NCBI RefSeq assembly: GCF_003353175.1
Contig: NZ_QHKS01000031.1
Coordinates: 17,658 to 81,657 of the forward strand
Length of the DNA stretch: 64,000 bases
Source of the DNA: Paraburkholderia lacunae
Lineage (GTDB): Bacteria > Pseudomonadota > Gammaproteobacteria > Burkholderiales > Burkholderiaceae
Direction: 5' to 3'
The notes beneath the pieces were generated by a model that saw nothing but the letters and a program-made list of their open reading frames with translations, was not told the origin of the DNA and did not search any database. Numbering within the stretch: position 1 is the stretch's first letter; each line of letters begins with the position of its first letter. Below, piece after piece: positions 54,124 to 63,887 of this stretch. The translations under genes were made by a program, and so were the position numbers.

Positions 54124-55431
54124 ATGAATACGGAAGCGCAATACGCAGGCACGCCCGCCGACAGCGGAATGGCGGACACCACCGCGAGCCGCGGCATGTT
54201 CGGCTGGTACCGGCACACCAACGCGAGCGAACGGCGGGCATTCTGGAGCTGCAAGGTCGGCTATGCGCTCGATGCGATGGACACCCAATTCCTGAGCTTC
54301 GTGATTCCGACGCTGATCGCGACGTGGAGTCTCAGCAAGGGCGAAGCCGGCTTGATCGGCACGGTCACGCTGCTGACCTCCGCGCTCGGCGGCTGGGTCG
54401 CCGGCATTCTTTCCGACCGCATCGGCCGGGTCAAGACGCTGCAGATCACCATCGTCTGGTTCGCCTTTTTCACGCTGCTATGCGCGTTCGCGCAGAACTA
54501 CAGCCAGCTTCTGATCGCGCGCGGTTTGATGGGCTTCGGCTTCGGCGGTGAATGGACAGCGGGCGCCGTGCTGATCGGCGAAGTGATCCGGCCGCGCGAC
54601 CGCGGCAAGGCGGTAGGCATGGTTCAGGCGGGCTGGGCCATCGGCTGGGCGGCGTCGGCGGGATTCTATACGCTGGTGTTTTCGCTGCTGCCCGGCGATA
54701 TCGCGTGGCGCGCCTTGTTCGCGCTCGGCGTTTTGCCCGCGCCGTTTGTGATCTTCATCCGCCGTTTCGTCGAGGAACCCGAAGTCCATCTGCAGCAGAA
54801 GCAGCGCGACGCGGAAGCGGGCAACCACAGTTCATTCTTCGAAATCTTCGGCCCCGGCATCTGGCTGACGACGCTTCGCACTGCGATCCTCGCCACTGGC
54901 ACGCAAGGCGGCTACTACGCGATCACCACCTGGCTGCCTACTTACCTCAAGACCGAACAGCATCTGAGCGTAGTCGGCACGGGGGGCTATCTCGCGGTCA
55001 TCATCGCGGGCTCGTATGCGGGTTACCTGTGCGGCGCCTTTCTCAGCGACCGCTTTGGCCGCAAGCTCAATTTCATCGCGTTCTCGATTGCTTCGATGGC
55101 GATCGCCCTCGTGTACACCCGTGTACCGATGGGCAACGCGCTGCTGCTCGTGCTCGGCTTCCCGCTCGGCTTCTTCGCCTCCGGAATCTTCGCCGGAATG
55201 GGCGCGTTCATGACCGAACTCTTCCCCACGCGGATTCGAGGGTCGGGCCAGGGCTTCTGCTACAACTTCGGCCGCGCGGTCGGTGCGACCTTCCCTTTCC
55301 TGATCGGCTTCGTCGCGCAAAAAATGGCGCTTGGCGTCGCGATCGGCACATTCGCCGCGGCCGCCTACGGCGTCGTGATTCTCGCGGCGCTGACGCTGCC
55401 GGAGACGCGCGGCGCGCAACTCGAATCGTGA
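54124..55431 (+). CDS. MFS transporter, sugar or organic-acid type
   Basis: A 435-residue, 12-span major facilitator protein starting behind AGGAGA. The A-loop motif is GWVAGILSDRIGRVKTL and the second-half copy GAFLSDRFGRKLN. Between DUF1445 and 5-oxoprolinase it is likely the uptake system for 5-oxoproline, D-glutamate or a related acid. Substrate is not readable. Confidence 0.9.
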   Translation: MNTEAQYAGTPADSGMADTTASRGMFGWYRHTNASERRAFWSCKVGYALDAMDTQFLSFVIPTLIATWSLSKGEAGLIGTVTLLTSALGGWVAGILSDRIGRVKTLQITIVWFAFFTLLCAFAQNYSQLLIARGLMGFGFGGEWTAGAVLIGEVIRPRDRGKAVGMVQAGWAIGWAASAGFYTLVFSLLPGDIAWRALFALGVLPAPFVIFIRRFVEEPEVHLQQKQRDAEAGNHSSFFEIFGPGIWLTTLRTAILATGTQGGYYAITTWLPTYLKTEQHLSVVGTGGYLAVIIAGSYAGYLCGAFLSDRFGRKLNFIAFSIASMAIALVYTRVPMGNALLLVLGFPLGFFASGIFAGMGAFMTELFPTRIRGSGQGFCYNFGRAVGATFPFLIGFVAQKMALGVAIGTFAAAAYGVVILAALTLPETRGAQLES

Positions 55432-55462
55432 GCACAAAATCATTTACCGGAGATACCCTCTG

Positions 55463-58400
55463 ATGACACATCAAGCCGACGCTCATCTACCGCGTGATCG
55501 CCGCTGGCAATTCTGGATCGACCGCGGAGGCACCTTCACCGACATCGTCGCCCGCCGCCCCGATGGACGGATCGTCACGCATAAGGTGCTTTCGGAGAAT
55601 CCCGAGCGATATCGTGATTCCGCGGTGCAAGGCATCCGCGACCTGCTGGGTGTGGCGGCGCACGAGCCCGTGCCGGCACATCTGATCGACAACGTACGGA
55701 TGGGCACGACGGTCGCCACCAACGCACTGCTCGAACGCAAGGGCGCGCCTACCGTGCTCGCGATCACCAGGGGCTTTGCAGACGCGCTGCGGATCGCCTA
55801 TCAAAGCCGTCCGAAGCTGTTCGTGCGCAACATCGAGTTGCCAACGCTGCTGTACGAGCGCGTGGTGGAAATCGACGAGCGGATCGGCGCGCATGGCGAA
55901 GTGGTGCGCGAACTCGATACGAGGCAGGCGCAGGCTGCATTGCGGCAGGCCTACGAAAATGGAATCCGTTCATGCGCAATCGTGCTGATGCACGGTTACC
56001 GGTACGCCGAACATGAACGCAGGCTCAAGGAAATCGCGCAGGACATCGGCTATACGCAGATCTCCGTGAGCCATGAAGTTAGCCCGCTGATGAAGCTGGT
56101 CTCGCGCGGCGACACGACCGTCGTCGACGCGTATCTCTCGCCGATTCTGCGCCACTACGTCCGGCAGGTCGAAGGCGATCTGGGCGCGGTGCCGCTGCAG
56201 TTCATGCAGAGCAACGGCGGCCTCACCGACGCGCATCGCTTCCAGGGCAAGGACGCGATCCTGTCCGGCCCCGCCGGCGGCATCGTGGGTGCGGCGCAGG
56301 TGTCGAAGCTCGCGGGCTTCGAATCGATCATCGGCTTCGACATGGGCGGCACGTCGACCGATGTGACGCACTATGCGGGCGAGTACGAACGCGAGTTCGC
56401 CACGGAAGTGGCGGGCGTTCGCATCCGCGCGCCGATGATGAAAATCCATACCGTTGCGGCTGGCGGCGGGTCGATCTGCTCGTTCGACGGCGCGCGCTTC
56501 AGGGTCGGGCCGCAAAGTGCCGGCGCAAATCCGGGCCCGGCCTCCTACCGGCGCGGTGGACCGCTGACCGTCACCGACTGCAACGTCTTGACGGGCAAGA
56601 TCAACCCGCGCTGGTTTCCGCATGTATTTGGACCTGAAGGCGATCTACCACTCGATAGCATTGTCGTACAGCACAAGTTCGCCGAAGTCGCCGCGCAGGT
56701 AAAAGATGCGACGGGTATCGCGCGTTCACCGGCCGAAATCGCGGAAGGCTTTCTGAAGATAGCGGTCGAGAATATGGCGAACGCGATCAAGCAGATCTCG
56801 GTGCAACGCGGCTACGATGTCACGAAGTACACGCTCGCCTGCTTCGGCGGCGCAGGCGGTCAGCACGCGTGCCTCGTCGCGGATGCGCTCGGCATGACGC
56901 GAGTGTTCATCCACCCGCTCGCGGGCGTGCTGTCGGCATACGGCATGGGTCTCGCCGATGTGCGCGCCCTGCGCCAACTGGCAGTCGAAACGCGCCTCGA
57001 CGCGGCATCGCTCGCCGCTTGCGAGGAAGCGTTCGCGTCGCTGGGCACGGCGGCGGAAAGCGAAGTCGCCCAGCAGCGCATCACAAGGGACCGCATCACG
57101 CTACGCCGAACACTTCACGTCAAATACGACGGCACCGACACTGCGCTGGAGATCGAATTCAGCCGCGACGCGCCGGCCATTGTCGAGACGTTCGAGCGGC
57201 TCTACCGCGCCCGTTACGGGTTCCTGATGCCGAACAAGGCGCTCGTGATCGAAGCCGTTGCCGTGGAGGCGATCGGCCAGGCGCACGAGGTCGAAGACGA
57301 ACACTGGCCGCTCGCCCAGGGCGCCTCGGTGAATCCGCAGCCGCTCGCTATGACACGCATTTTCTCAGGCGGCGAATGGCACGACACACCCGTCTTCGAT
57401 CGCGATTCGCTTGCGCCCGGCGCACGTATCGACGGTCCGGCCATCGTCAGCGAAAAGACCGGCACGACCGTGATCGAACCGGGCTGGCAAGTCGAAGTCA
57501 GCCGGCACAACCACCTGGTGGTCAATCGCGCGACCGCACTCGCCAACCGACATGCGATCGGCACCGAAGCCGATCCGGTATTGCTCGAGGTGTTCAACAA
57601 CCTGTTCATGTCGATTGCCGAACAGATGGGCATGACGCTTGCCAACACATCATACTCAGTCAACATCAAGGAGCGCCTCGACTTCTCATGCGCGCTTTTC
57701 GACGCGGACGGCAACCTGATCGCCAACGCGCCTCACATGCCGGTCCATCTTGGCTCGATGGGCGAGAGCGTGCAGACCATCATCGAGCGGCGTGCGGGCA
57801 CCATGCAGTCCGGCGATGTGTATGTGCTCAACGCGCCCTATGGCGGCGGCACGCATCTGCCGGACGTCACGGTGGTCATGCCGGTCTTCGTCGAGGAGCA
57901 CGCGGCGCCGACGTTCTATGTCGCGGCGCGCGGCCATCACGCTGATATCGGCGGCATTTCACCGGGCTCGATGCCACCCGACTCGACGCACGTCGATCAG
58001 GAAGGCGTCCTGCTCGATAACGTCCAACTGGTCGCGCAGGGCCGCTTTCTCGAAGACGAAATGCGCGAGCTGCTCGCCTCGGGCCGTTATCCGGTTCGAA
58101 ACGTCGAACAGAACATTGCCGATTTGCGGGCGCAGATCGCGGCGTGCACGAAGGGCGCGGAGGAACTCGACCGCATGTGCAGGCAGTTCGGCCTCGACGT
58201 GGTGCAGGCGTACATGCAGCACGTGCAGGACAACGCCGAGGAGGTCGTGCGGCGCACGCTGTCGGTGCTCAGGGACGGACGCTTCGAATACGAACTCGAC
58301 GACGGGGCGAAGATCGTCGTCGCCGTGTCGATCGACCGCGAGGCGCGCTCGGCCGTCATCGACTTCGCCGGCACGAGCGGACAGCAACCGAATAACTACA

Positions 58401-59110
58401 ACGCGCCCTCCGCCATCTGCAAGGCGGCCGTGCTGTACGTGTTCCGCACACTGGTCGACGATGACATTCCGCTCAACGCAGGTTGTCTGAAACCTCTGGA
58501 CATTCGCATTCCCGCGGGCTCGATGCTCAACCCGCGCTATCCGGCCGCGGTGGTCGCCGGTAACGTCGAGACGTCGCAGGTCGTGACCGATGCGCTCTAC
58601 GGCGCGCTCGGCGTCATGGCGGGCGCCCAAGGCACGATGAACAACTTCACGTTCGGCAACGATCGCTACCAGTACTACGAGACCATCTGCGGCGGCGCCG
58701 GAGCCAGTGCGTCGGCGGCGGGCTGCAGCGCGGTGCAGACACACATGACCAACTCGCGGCTCACCGATCCCGAAATCCTCGAATGGCGCTTCCCGGTTCG
58801 CCTTGATGACTTCCGGGTGCGTCACGGCAGCGGCGGCGAAGGGCAATGGCGAGGCGGCGACGGCACCGAGCGGCGAGTCCGCTTCCTCGAACCGATGACC
58901 GCCGTGATTCTGTCGAACCGCCGGCGGGTGGCGCCGTTCGGCATGGCGGGCGGGTCGCCGGGCAAGCTCGGCGTCAACTGGGTCGAACGAGCCGGTTCGT
59001 CCGCGCAGGAAACCTTCGGCGCGCGTCACCAGGTGCAGATGAATGCCGGCGATGTTTTCGTGATTCAGACGCCGGGTGGCGGCGGATATGGAGTCACGTC
59101 CGAGGTATGA
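55463..59110 (+). CDS. 5-oxoprolinase (ATP-hydrolysing, HyuA-HyuB fusion)
   Basis: A 1215-residue fused enzyme with both halves of the hydantoinase/oxoprolinase family. The HyuA half opens with RGGTFTDIVARRPDGR and has FDMGGTSTDV and GGSICSFDGARFRVGPQSAGANPGPA. The HyuB half begins near EVFNNLFMSIAEQMG and contains NAPYGGGTHLPDVTVV and ARGHHADIGG. It hydrolyses 5-oxoproline to glutamate with ATP. Length is typical. GGAG lies eight bases before the ATG. Confidence 0.93.
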   Translation: MTHQADAHLPRDRRWQFWIDRGGTFTDIVARRPDGRIVTHKVLSENPERYRDSAVQGIRDLLGVAAHEPVPAHLIDNVRMGTTVATNALLERKGAPTVLAITRGFADALRIAYQSRPKLFVRNIELPTLLYERVVEIDERIGAHGEVVRELDTRQAQAALRQAYENGIRSCAIVLMHGYRYAEHERRLKEIAQDIGYTQISVSHEVSPLMKLVSRGDTTVVDAYLSPILRHYVRQVEGDLGAVPLQFMQSNGGLTDAHRFQGKDAILSGPAGGIVGAAQVSKLAGFESIIGFDMGGTSTDVTHYAGEYEREFATEVAGVRIRAPMMKIHTVAAGGGSICSFDGARFRVGPQSAGANPGPASYRRGGPLTVTDCNVLTGKINPRWFPHVFGPEGDLPLDSIVVQHKFAEVAAQVKDATGIARSPAEIAEGFLKIAVENMANAIKQISVQRGYDVTKYTLACFGGAGGQHACLVADALGMTRVFIHPLAGVLSAYGMGLADVRALRQLAVETRLDAASLAACEEAFASLGTAAESEVAQQRITRDRITLRRTLHVKYDGTDTALEIEFSRDAPAIVETFERLYRARYGFLMPNKALVIEAVAVEAIGQAHEVEDEHWPLAQGASVNPQPLAMTRIFSGGEWHDTPVFDRDSLAPGARIDGPAIVSEKTGTTVIEPGWQVEVSRHNHLVVNRATALANRHAIGTEADPVLLEVFNNLFMSIAEQMGMTLANTSYSVNIKERLDFSCALFDADGNLIANAPHMPVHLGSMGESVQTIIERRAGTMQSGDVYVLNAPYGGGTHLPDVTVVMPVFVEEHAAPTFYVAARGHHADIGGISPGSMPPDSTHVDQEGVLLDNVQLVAQGRFLEDEMRELLASGRYPVRNVEQNIADLRAQIAACTKGAEELDRMCRQFGLDVVQAYMQHVQDNAEEVVRRTLSVLRDGRFEYELDDGAKIVVAVSIDREARSAVIDFAGTSGQQPNNYNAPSAICKAAVLYVFRTLVDDDIPLNAGCLKPLDIRIPAGSMLNPRYPAAVVAGNVETSQVVTDALYGALGVMAGAQGTMNNFTFGNDRYQYYETICGGAGASASAAGCSAVQTHMTNSRLTDPEILEWRFPVRLDDFRVRHGSGGEGQWRGGDGTERRVRFLEPMTAVILSNRRRVAPFGMAGGSPGKLGVNWVERAGSSAQETFGARHQVQMNAGDVFVIQTPGGGGYGVTSEV

Positions 59111-59111
59111 G

Positions 59112-59480
59112 TTAAACGCCCGCCTGGCGGTGTGCTTCGTCATCCGCGCGTGTGCGTGCCGCGATCGACGTGCCGCTGACGGGCGCGCTATGCAGGGGGA
59201 TCTCGCGGCCCAGCATCAGCGCGCGCTCTCTCATGCCGACAAGCCCAAACGGTCTGGCGCGTGGCGCCGATGAATCGAACCCGCGCCCGTCGTTGCGTAT
59301 TTCCAGTCTCCCGTGCTGTCCGACCTGCTCGAGCGAAATCGTGACCCCGGTCGCCCCGGCGTGGCGCGCGACGTTCGTCAGCGCTTGCTGCACGATGCGC
59401 AACAGTGCGATGGCACGCTCTTTGTCGAGCACCGGATTGTCACCCGATCTAGCCGTAACCTCCGGACCATCATCATGATC
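59112..59480 (-). pseudogene. histidine-kinase C-terminal remnant
   Basis: Only the catalytic HATPase domain of a NarX/UhpB-type sensor kinase remains: N box ALTNVARHAGA, G1 NDGRGFD, G2 GLVGMRERA. No dimerisation or sensor domain is present upstream; the sequence becomes unreadable above about 59480. It is converging on the oxoprolinase gene end. Probably debris of a deleted two-component system. Confidence 0.75.
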
Positions 59481-59715
59481 GCGCCTTTCGCGCGCGTAAC
59501 GTCGGGCACCGCTCTGGCGAGTCGCTTACCAGGAGATTGACGACGGTCTTCGACAGGATGCTAACGCGGACAATCCTCGGCACGACTTCTGACGCAATAA
59601 TTGCGGGTGTGCGCCGGCCACGGCGCCCTGAGGGCGCTCTGCATCCGGCGCGGCGGCAATCGGGCGTCGCCGAATGCGCGGTCCGATGATCTTTTCGACC
59701 TCAACCGCGGTGCAC

Positions 59716-59778
59716 TTCGCTTCTCGAGCGACAACTGCGCTACAGAATCTTCCCGCAATGTCGGACATCCGCTGTAAT
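59716..59778 (+). promoter_or_regulatory. imperfect hrpII box and -10 for the YopJ-family gene
   Basis: TTCG (59716-59719), 16 bases, TGCG (59736-59739, one mismatch), exactly 33 bases, TGTAAT (59773-59778). The start at 59809 follows. Confidence 0.5.
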
Positions 59779-59808
59779 GGCGCTGCGACCAAGCATTCCG
59801 GGGGCAGC

Positions 59809-61296
59809 ATGCCGAACCGTATTCCGTCAAACGCCATATCCCATTTACCGTCGCCGACGGCTGCTGCGCAAACGGAACCGCGACAGGCGCAACCCGGCCA
59901 GAAACAGTTGCGTAAGGCCGGATCGGTCTTCAGTGGTTTGAAGCGGCGCATATCTGCGTGCGTTCGCCCTGTAGTTACCCCGCCCAACGACGGGAACGCT
60001 TCGGCACCGTCACAGGCACCGGCACCCAGGCCGCGACTTGCGGCTGTCCCCGGCGTAGGCGTTACCCGGCTCCAGGAAAGCGTGGGCCTTGACGCCAGGA
60101 TCGAGTTGCGTTTCCGCCGCGGGTCCGATGCGGGCGGCGCAGCCTCCGCCGGCATCGAAGCCTTGCATGTTCCATTGCGCGACGTGGGCTTTGGCGCGGG
60201 TTTAATTGCCCACGCCCCGCAACAGAACGCCGATTCATCGACCGCTTCCGCCAGGCATTTCGCCATCGCCCGACTGGACCAGGTGAAAGCGCACTTCCAG
60301 GCGCTCCTTCTGGGCAACTGGTCGCCCGGCCCAACCGATGACAAATATGACGCAGCGATCCTGCCCGCAATCGTCGCTGCGGAAAACGACCGGTCCCCAG
60401 CGCTGAACCTGACGCTGCTGTCTCCCAAAGAGGATTTCGCCAGTTGGCTCAAGGCGACGCGCCCTGCCCGAGCCCGCGTCATGTTCCCGATGCCAGGCAA
60501 CGACGCCCACTATGTGACGGCAGATATCCGCCGTATTGGAGGAAAGACTTCGGTCATCGTGATCGAACCACTGAGCCTTAAAGACAACGCCGACCTGAAG
60601 GACTCGACCCGCGATAAATACGAAAAGCGGACGCTGCCCCTATTGAAAAAAGCGTTGAAATCGGACGTCACGCTGTCGGTGCTAACGGTTGACACGCAAA
60701 AATCCACGAACGACTGTCGCGTCTTTGCGCTATCGGCGGCAGCCAAGCTGGCTGACAACGCATTCCTGATCGACTCGCTGCATCAGCAAAACCTGTCCCG
60801 CCAGCCAATCAGGACAGCGCTCGGACAGGATGCGGAGGTGCTTGCGAGTACGCGTAAGGTTCGGGTGTTGGATGGCAAGGGCATACTGCCGCCGGCATTC
60901 GTCAAGCACTCGCAGTCCCGAACCACGTTGAGCAACTGGCTGAAGGCCAATCCGCCGGCATTTGCTAACGCCGGCGTCAACAAGAAAGATCAATCGCTGG
61001 CGGATCGATTCGACGATCACCGAAAGACACGGTATGACAAGCCTGTGCACTCGCGCTTCATGCAGGACAATCTCCCGGACCTGGAAGTACAGGTCAGGAA
61101 TTTGACGTTCAGCACCTCCATCGAGCAGAAGCGCCTTACTTACCTGGATCGCGCCATCGAATACTTAAGGCATGCGCCGGAAGGTGAGTGCTCGAGGCTG
61201 CTGGCCAGCATGGGCGACGTCAGTAACGATCCCCCAGGCCCGGCGAATCTACGACTGGACGACCGGGACTGGGGACCACATCCGGATTCGCTATAG
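59809..61296 (+). CDS. YopJ/HopZ-family acetyltransferase effector
   Basis: A 495-residue protein. The catalytic triad of C55 effectors is readable with family spacing: His234 (NDAHYVTADIRRIGGKTS), Glu253 (VIVIEPLSL) and Cys303 (STNDCRVFALSAAAKLADN). YopJ has the same order with nearly the same distances (19 and 44 residues there, 19 and 50 here). These enzymes acetylate Ser, Thr or Lys of host kinases or immune proteins, activated by host inositol phosphate. Residues 1-110 are disordered and basic. The start at 59809 is picked by the hrpII-like promoter; ATGs at 59758 and 59674 are possible. Confidence 0.87.
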   Translation: MPNRIPSNAISHLPSPTAAAQTEPRQAQPGQKQLRKAGSVFSGLKRRISACVRPVVTPPNDGNASAPSQAPAPRPRLAAVPGVGVTRLQESVGLDARIELRFRRGSDAGGAASAGIEALHVPLRDVGFGAGLIAHAPQQNADSSTASARHFAIARLDQVKAHFQALLLGNWSPGPTDDKYDAAILPAIVAAENDRSPALNLTLLSPKEDFASWLKATRPARARVMFPMPGNDAHYVTADIRRIGGKTSVIVIEPLSLKDNADLKDSTRDKYEKRTLPLLKKALKSDVTLSVLTVDTQKSTNDCRVFALSAAAKLADNAFLIDSLHQQNLSRQPIRTALGQDAEVLASTRKVRVLDGKGILPPAFVKHSQSRTTLSNWLKANPPAFANAGVNKKDQSLADRFDDHRKTRYDKPVHSRFMQDNLPDLEVQVRNLTFSTSIEQKRLTYLDRAIEYLRHAPEGECSRLLASMGDVSNDPPGPANLRLDDRDWGPHPDSL

Positions 61297-61486
61297 GCGC
61301 AAGATCCCGGTTGCCCGCGAACTGGCCTACTTCAAGGTGAAGGTTAGCGTTCCGTAGCGCTATTGCCGGCTCTGTCGCGCCAACGCGGTGAAGTAGGATC
61401 GGTCGAACCACCACGCATGACGAGAATGATGGTAAAGACGAAGACGCCGCGCAAGACGCTGCCCACCGGCATTGGCAAGGTACTGA

Positions 61487-62083
61487 AGCGACTGCACTCT
61501 CCGCTGGATGTGATCCTGCTGTGTGTGCGCGCTGGTATGTGGCGTACTCGCTGAGTCTGCGAAACCTCGAGGAGATGATGGCCGAGCGGGGTATCGAGGT
61601 GGATCATTCGAGCGTGCACCGCCGCTGGGTCATCAAGCTGCTGCTGGTGTTTGAAAAGACATTTCGCCATCGCAAACGCCCGGTGGGCAGGAGCTGGCGC
61701 GTCGACGAGACCTACGTCAAGATCGCGCCGTCGACAAGGCGGGTAATACGGTCGATTTCCTGCTGCGCGCCCATCGTGACAAGGCTGCGGCCCGGCGTTA
61801 CTTCGAGAAAGCGATTGATCAGAACGGCGAGCCCGAAACGATCACGGTGGACAAGAGCGGCGCTAACCTGGCCGCCCTGGAAGCGCTCAACACTGAGCGG
61901 CTAACGCCGATCAAGATCCGGTAAAACAATACCTGAACAACATCGTCGACCAGGACCACCGCGCCGTTAAGCGCATCATCCTGTCCGGCATCGAGATTGC
62001 GCACATGATCCGCGAGGGGCAGGTGTATGACGATTGCAATGCATCGACTGCTGCCGAGAAATTCTACCCCCTCTCAATATAAG
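61487..62083 (+). mobile_element. IS6-family transposase remnant
   Basis: Blocks of an IS6/IS26-type transposase: VAYSLSLRNLEEMMAERG, VDHSSVHRRWVIKLL, RPVGRSWRVDETYVKI, then after a frame change AGNTVDFLLRAHRDKAAARRY, GEPETITVDKSGANLAALEAL, IVDQDHRAVKRI and SGIEIAHMIREGQ. Several frameshifts and an internal deletion after DETYVKI make it inactive. I did not identify the terminal repeats. Confidence 0.85.
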
Positions 62084-62140
62084 TGATCCTTATCATACAA
62101 GGTACTTTCTCACCCTATCATCCTTAACGCGACACAGCCC

Positions 62141-63160
62141 TCACGCGAGTGTTCGATCGATTTCAGCGATCCATTTGTGAACCGTTTCCAGCGTCTTCTG
62201 AACGTGACTCCGTTGTCGCAACGTTTCCGCGATGTCGCGATCCACGGCGAGAATCTGGCTTGCGGGTATCTCGCGATGACCCTTGCGGCCGAGCTGGCGA
62301 ACTGTTTTTTCATCGACGGCGGCAGAGCCACTTTCGTCCAGTAAACGGCTGAGCACGGCAGAATGTTGCTGCAACTCGCCGCGCTTGCTTTCCAGAGTGG
62401 CCCGTTTCTTTTTCGTGCTTGCGAAAAGCGGGATTTTGGGTTGCGTCAATGCGTTTTGCGCCTGCGTGTTCGCGTTCCGAAGCTGCCGCATGATGTCGTC
62501 GTAATGCGCCCCGAGAGACCTGAGCGGGCCGCTTTCGTGTTTTTCCTCGTGAATCGTGGCGAGGTCCGGTTTCCAACTGCTGCGGGGGCGGTGCGGCCCA
62601 AGCGGGCCATAGCCTGGCTGTCGGTGCAAAGCGATTGGAGCGGTGCCCGACAGCGTTTGTGTCGCGGCAGACGGCGGCGCCGATTCCGGGCGCGGCGCGT
62701 TGGTGATCTTGCCGCTTGCCGCATCCAACTCCATCAGATCGTCGTCATCGTCGAGGTCGGCGGAAGATGCCGCATTGCCGGCTGGCGGAGGCGGCGGTGC
62801 GCGGGTCGGCACGGGCTTTCCCGCTGCCATGGCCTGCTCGCGCGTCAAGCTTCGAATGCCTCGCGGCCGGCCAGCGGTGCTACCGTTCTGCTGGTTGATC
62901 CACTTGACGGTATCGCCAACGAGATCTTGCTGCACGGTCGTGGAAGCCGGCGGCAGGTTGGCCAATGGCGCCCGCTGCGGCCTGGCTGGCGAGGAGCGCA
63001 ACAAGCCGGTCATCTGTCGCAGACTCTGCAAAACGGCGCCGCCCGGCGAAAGACGTTTCGATCGGGGACGCGCGCCGTCGGTCCCGCGAGCCGCATCCGG
63101 TGAATCGGACCGCCCCTGCACGGCATCGGGCGGCACGTTGCGACGAATCTGGACGGCCAT
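62141..63160 (-). CDS. candidate type III effector, disordered N-terminus and coiled-coil C-terminus
   Basis: A 339-residue protein starting at 63160 with GGGAG eight bases before. The first 160 residues are Pro/Arg/Ser-rich with an acidic DDDDDLMELD run; the last 140 are charged helices (YDDIMRQLRNANTQAQNAL ... VQKTLETVHKWIAEID) likely to be coiled coil. No known domain. An exact hrpII box with ideal spacing at 63193-63255 makes secretion likely. It is flanked by IS debris, so it may be a recent arrival. Confidence 0.65.
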   Translation of the reverse strand: MAVQIRRNVPPDAVQGRSDSPDAARGTDGARPRSKRLSPGGAVLQSLRQMTGLLRSSPARPQRAPLANLPPASTTVQQDLVGDTVKWINQQNGSTAGRPRGIRSLTREQAMAAGKPVPTRAPPPPPAGNAASSADLDDDDDLMELDAASGKITNAPRPESAPPSAATQTLSGTAPIALHRQPGYGPLGPHRPRSSWKPDLATIHEEKHESGPLRSLGAHYDDIMRQLRNANTQAQNALTQPKIPLFASTKKKRATLESKRGELQQHSAVLSRLLDESGSAAVDEKTVRQLGRKGHREIPASQILAVDRDIAETLRQRSHVQKTLETVHKWIAEIDRTLA

Positions 63161-63192
63161 GGTAGCGACTCCCTGAAACAGTAGGTCGTCCA

Positions 63193-63255
63193 ATTGTGCA
63201 TACGAGCCAGTGCCGGACCGATGCGTTACGCCGAACCGGAACGTCCCCAGGCGAA
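63193..63255 (-). promoter_or_regulatory. hrpII box and -10 for the 339-aa protein
   Basis: Minus strand: TTCG (63255-63252), 16 bases, TTCG (63235-63232), exactly 33 bases, CACAAT (63198-63193). Confidence 0.88.
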
Positions 63256-63410
63256 ATGAAGAAGCAGTATCCGTCAGCGCATCCCGTCTTGAACGCACGT
63301 AAGCGCGGTGCGAAGGTGATGCCATCGTAACGACGGAGCAAGGCAATGGACGGCGCAACGGGCGAGGCCGTGCCGACGGGCGCACGACGCCCCCGGCAAG
63401 GCGGAGCATT

Positions 63411-63723
63411 CTAGCGCGAGACGGTCATGGCATGGACCGCAAGCGGACCGGGAATTCGACCTATCTGTCGTGAGCAGGGGCTCGCCGTCAGTACCTTCGG
63501 CCTGTGGCGCAAGAAGCTCTCGAGCGAGCCACGTGTAGAAGTGCACCCGCTGGCGATCACACTGGACGCTGCATTTATCGTTTCCCATCCGGACGCCGCA
63601 CCAGTCACTCCGACGCCGTCACTGGCGCAGGACGCTCCGTCGTCGTCACGTGACGTTGTCGCTCGGGTCGCCGAATGTCCACTTTTTCCTGGTTCCGGGC
63701 GCCTCGGGTCGCTCACGACCTAA
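63411..63723 (+). mobile_element. IS66-type accessory gene remnant
   Basis: A fragment with CREQGLAVSTFGLWRKKLS, the helix-turn-helix-like signature of IS66 TnpA/orfA and similar transposon accessory proteins, followed by a degraded tail. The frame starts without a ribosome site and lacks the rest of the element. Confidence 0.5.
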
Positions 63724-63887
63724 CGAGCGCAACCGCGTCGATTAGCGCCGAACAGATTTCCGTCGGACAAACTGATGCCGCCCGTTGGCAAAGCTACTGG
63801 TGGCAAACTGTCCTCGCGGTCAAACTGATGCTCCTGCCTTCGCTGCCCTAGACTGGCTTGCCGAGCTTTGCGGCGACAACCCAGAGG

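Noticed and set aside
59694..59719. A possible hrpII box TTCG-N18-TTCG upstream of the YopJ-family gene
   Set aside because: Spacing is 18, not 16; the overlapping TTCG-N16-TGCG with a 33-base distance to TGTAAT fits better.
59526..60500. A 324-codon minus-strand frame overlapping the YopJ-family gene
   Set aside because: It is the antisense shadow of the gene, whose catalytic motifs are unmistakable on the plus strand.
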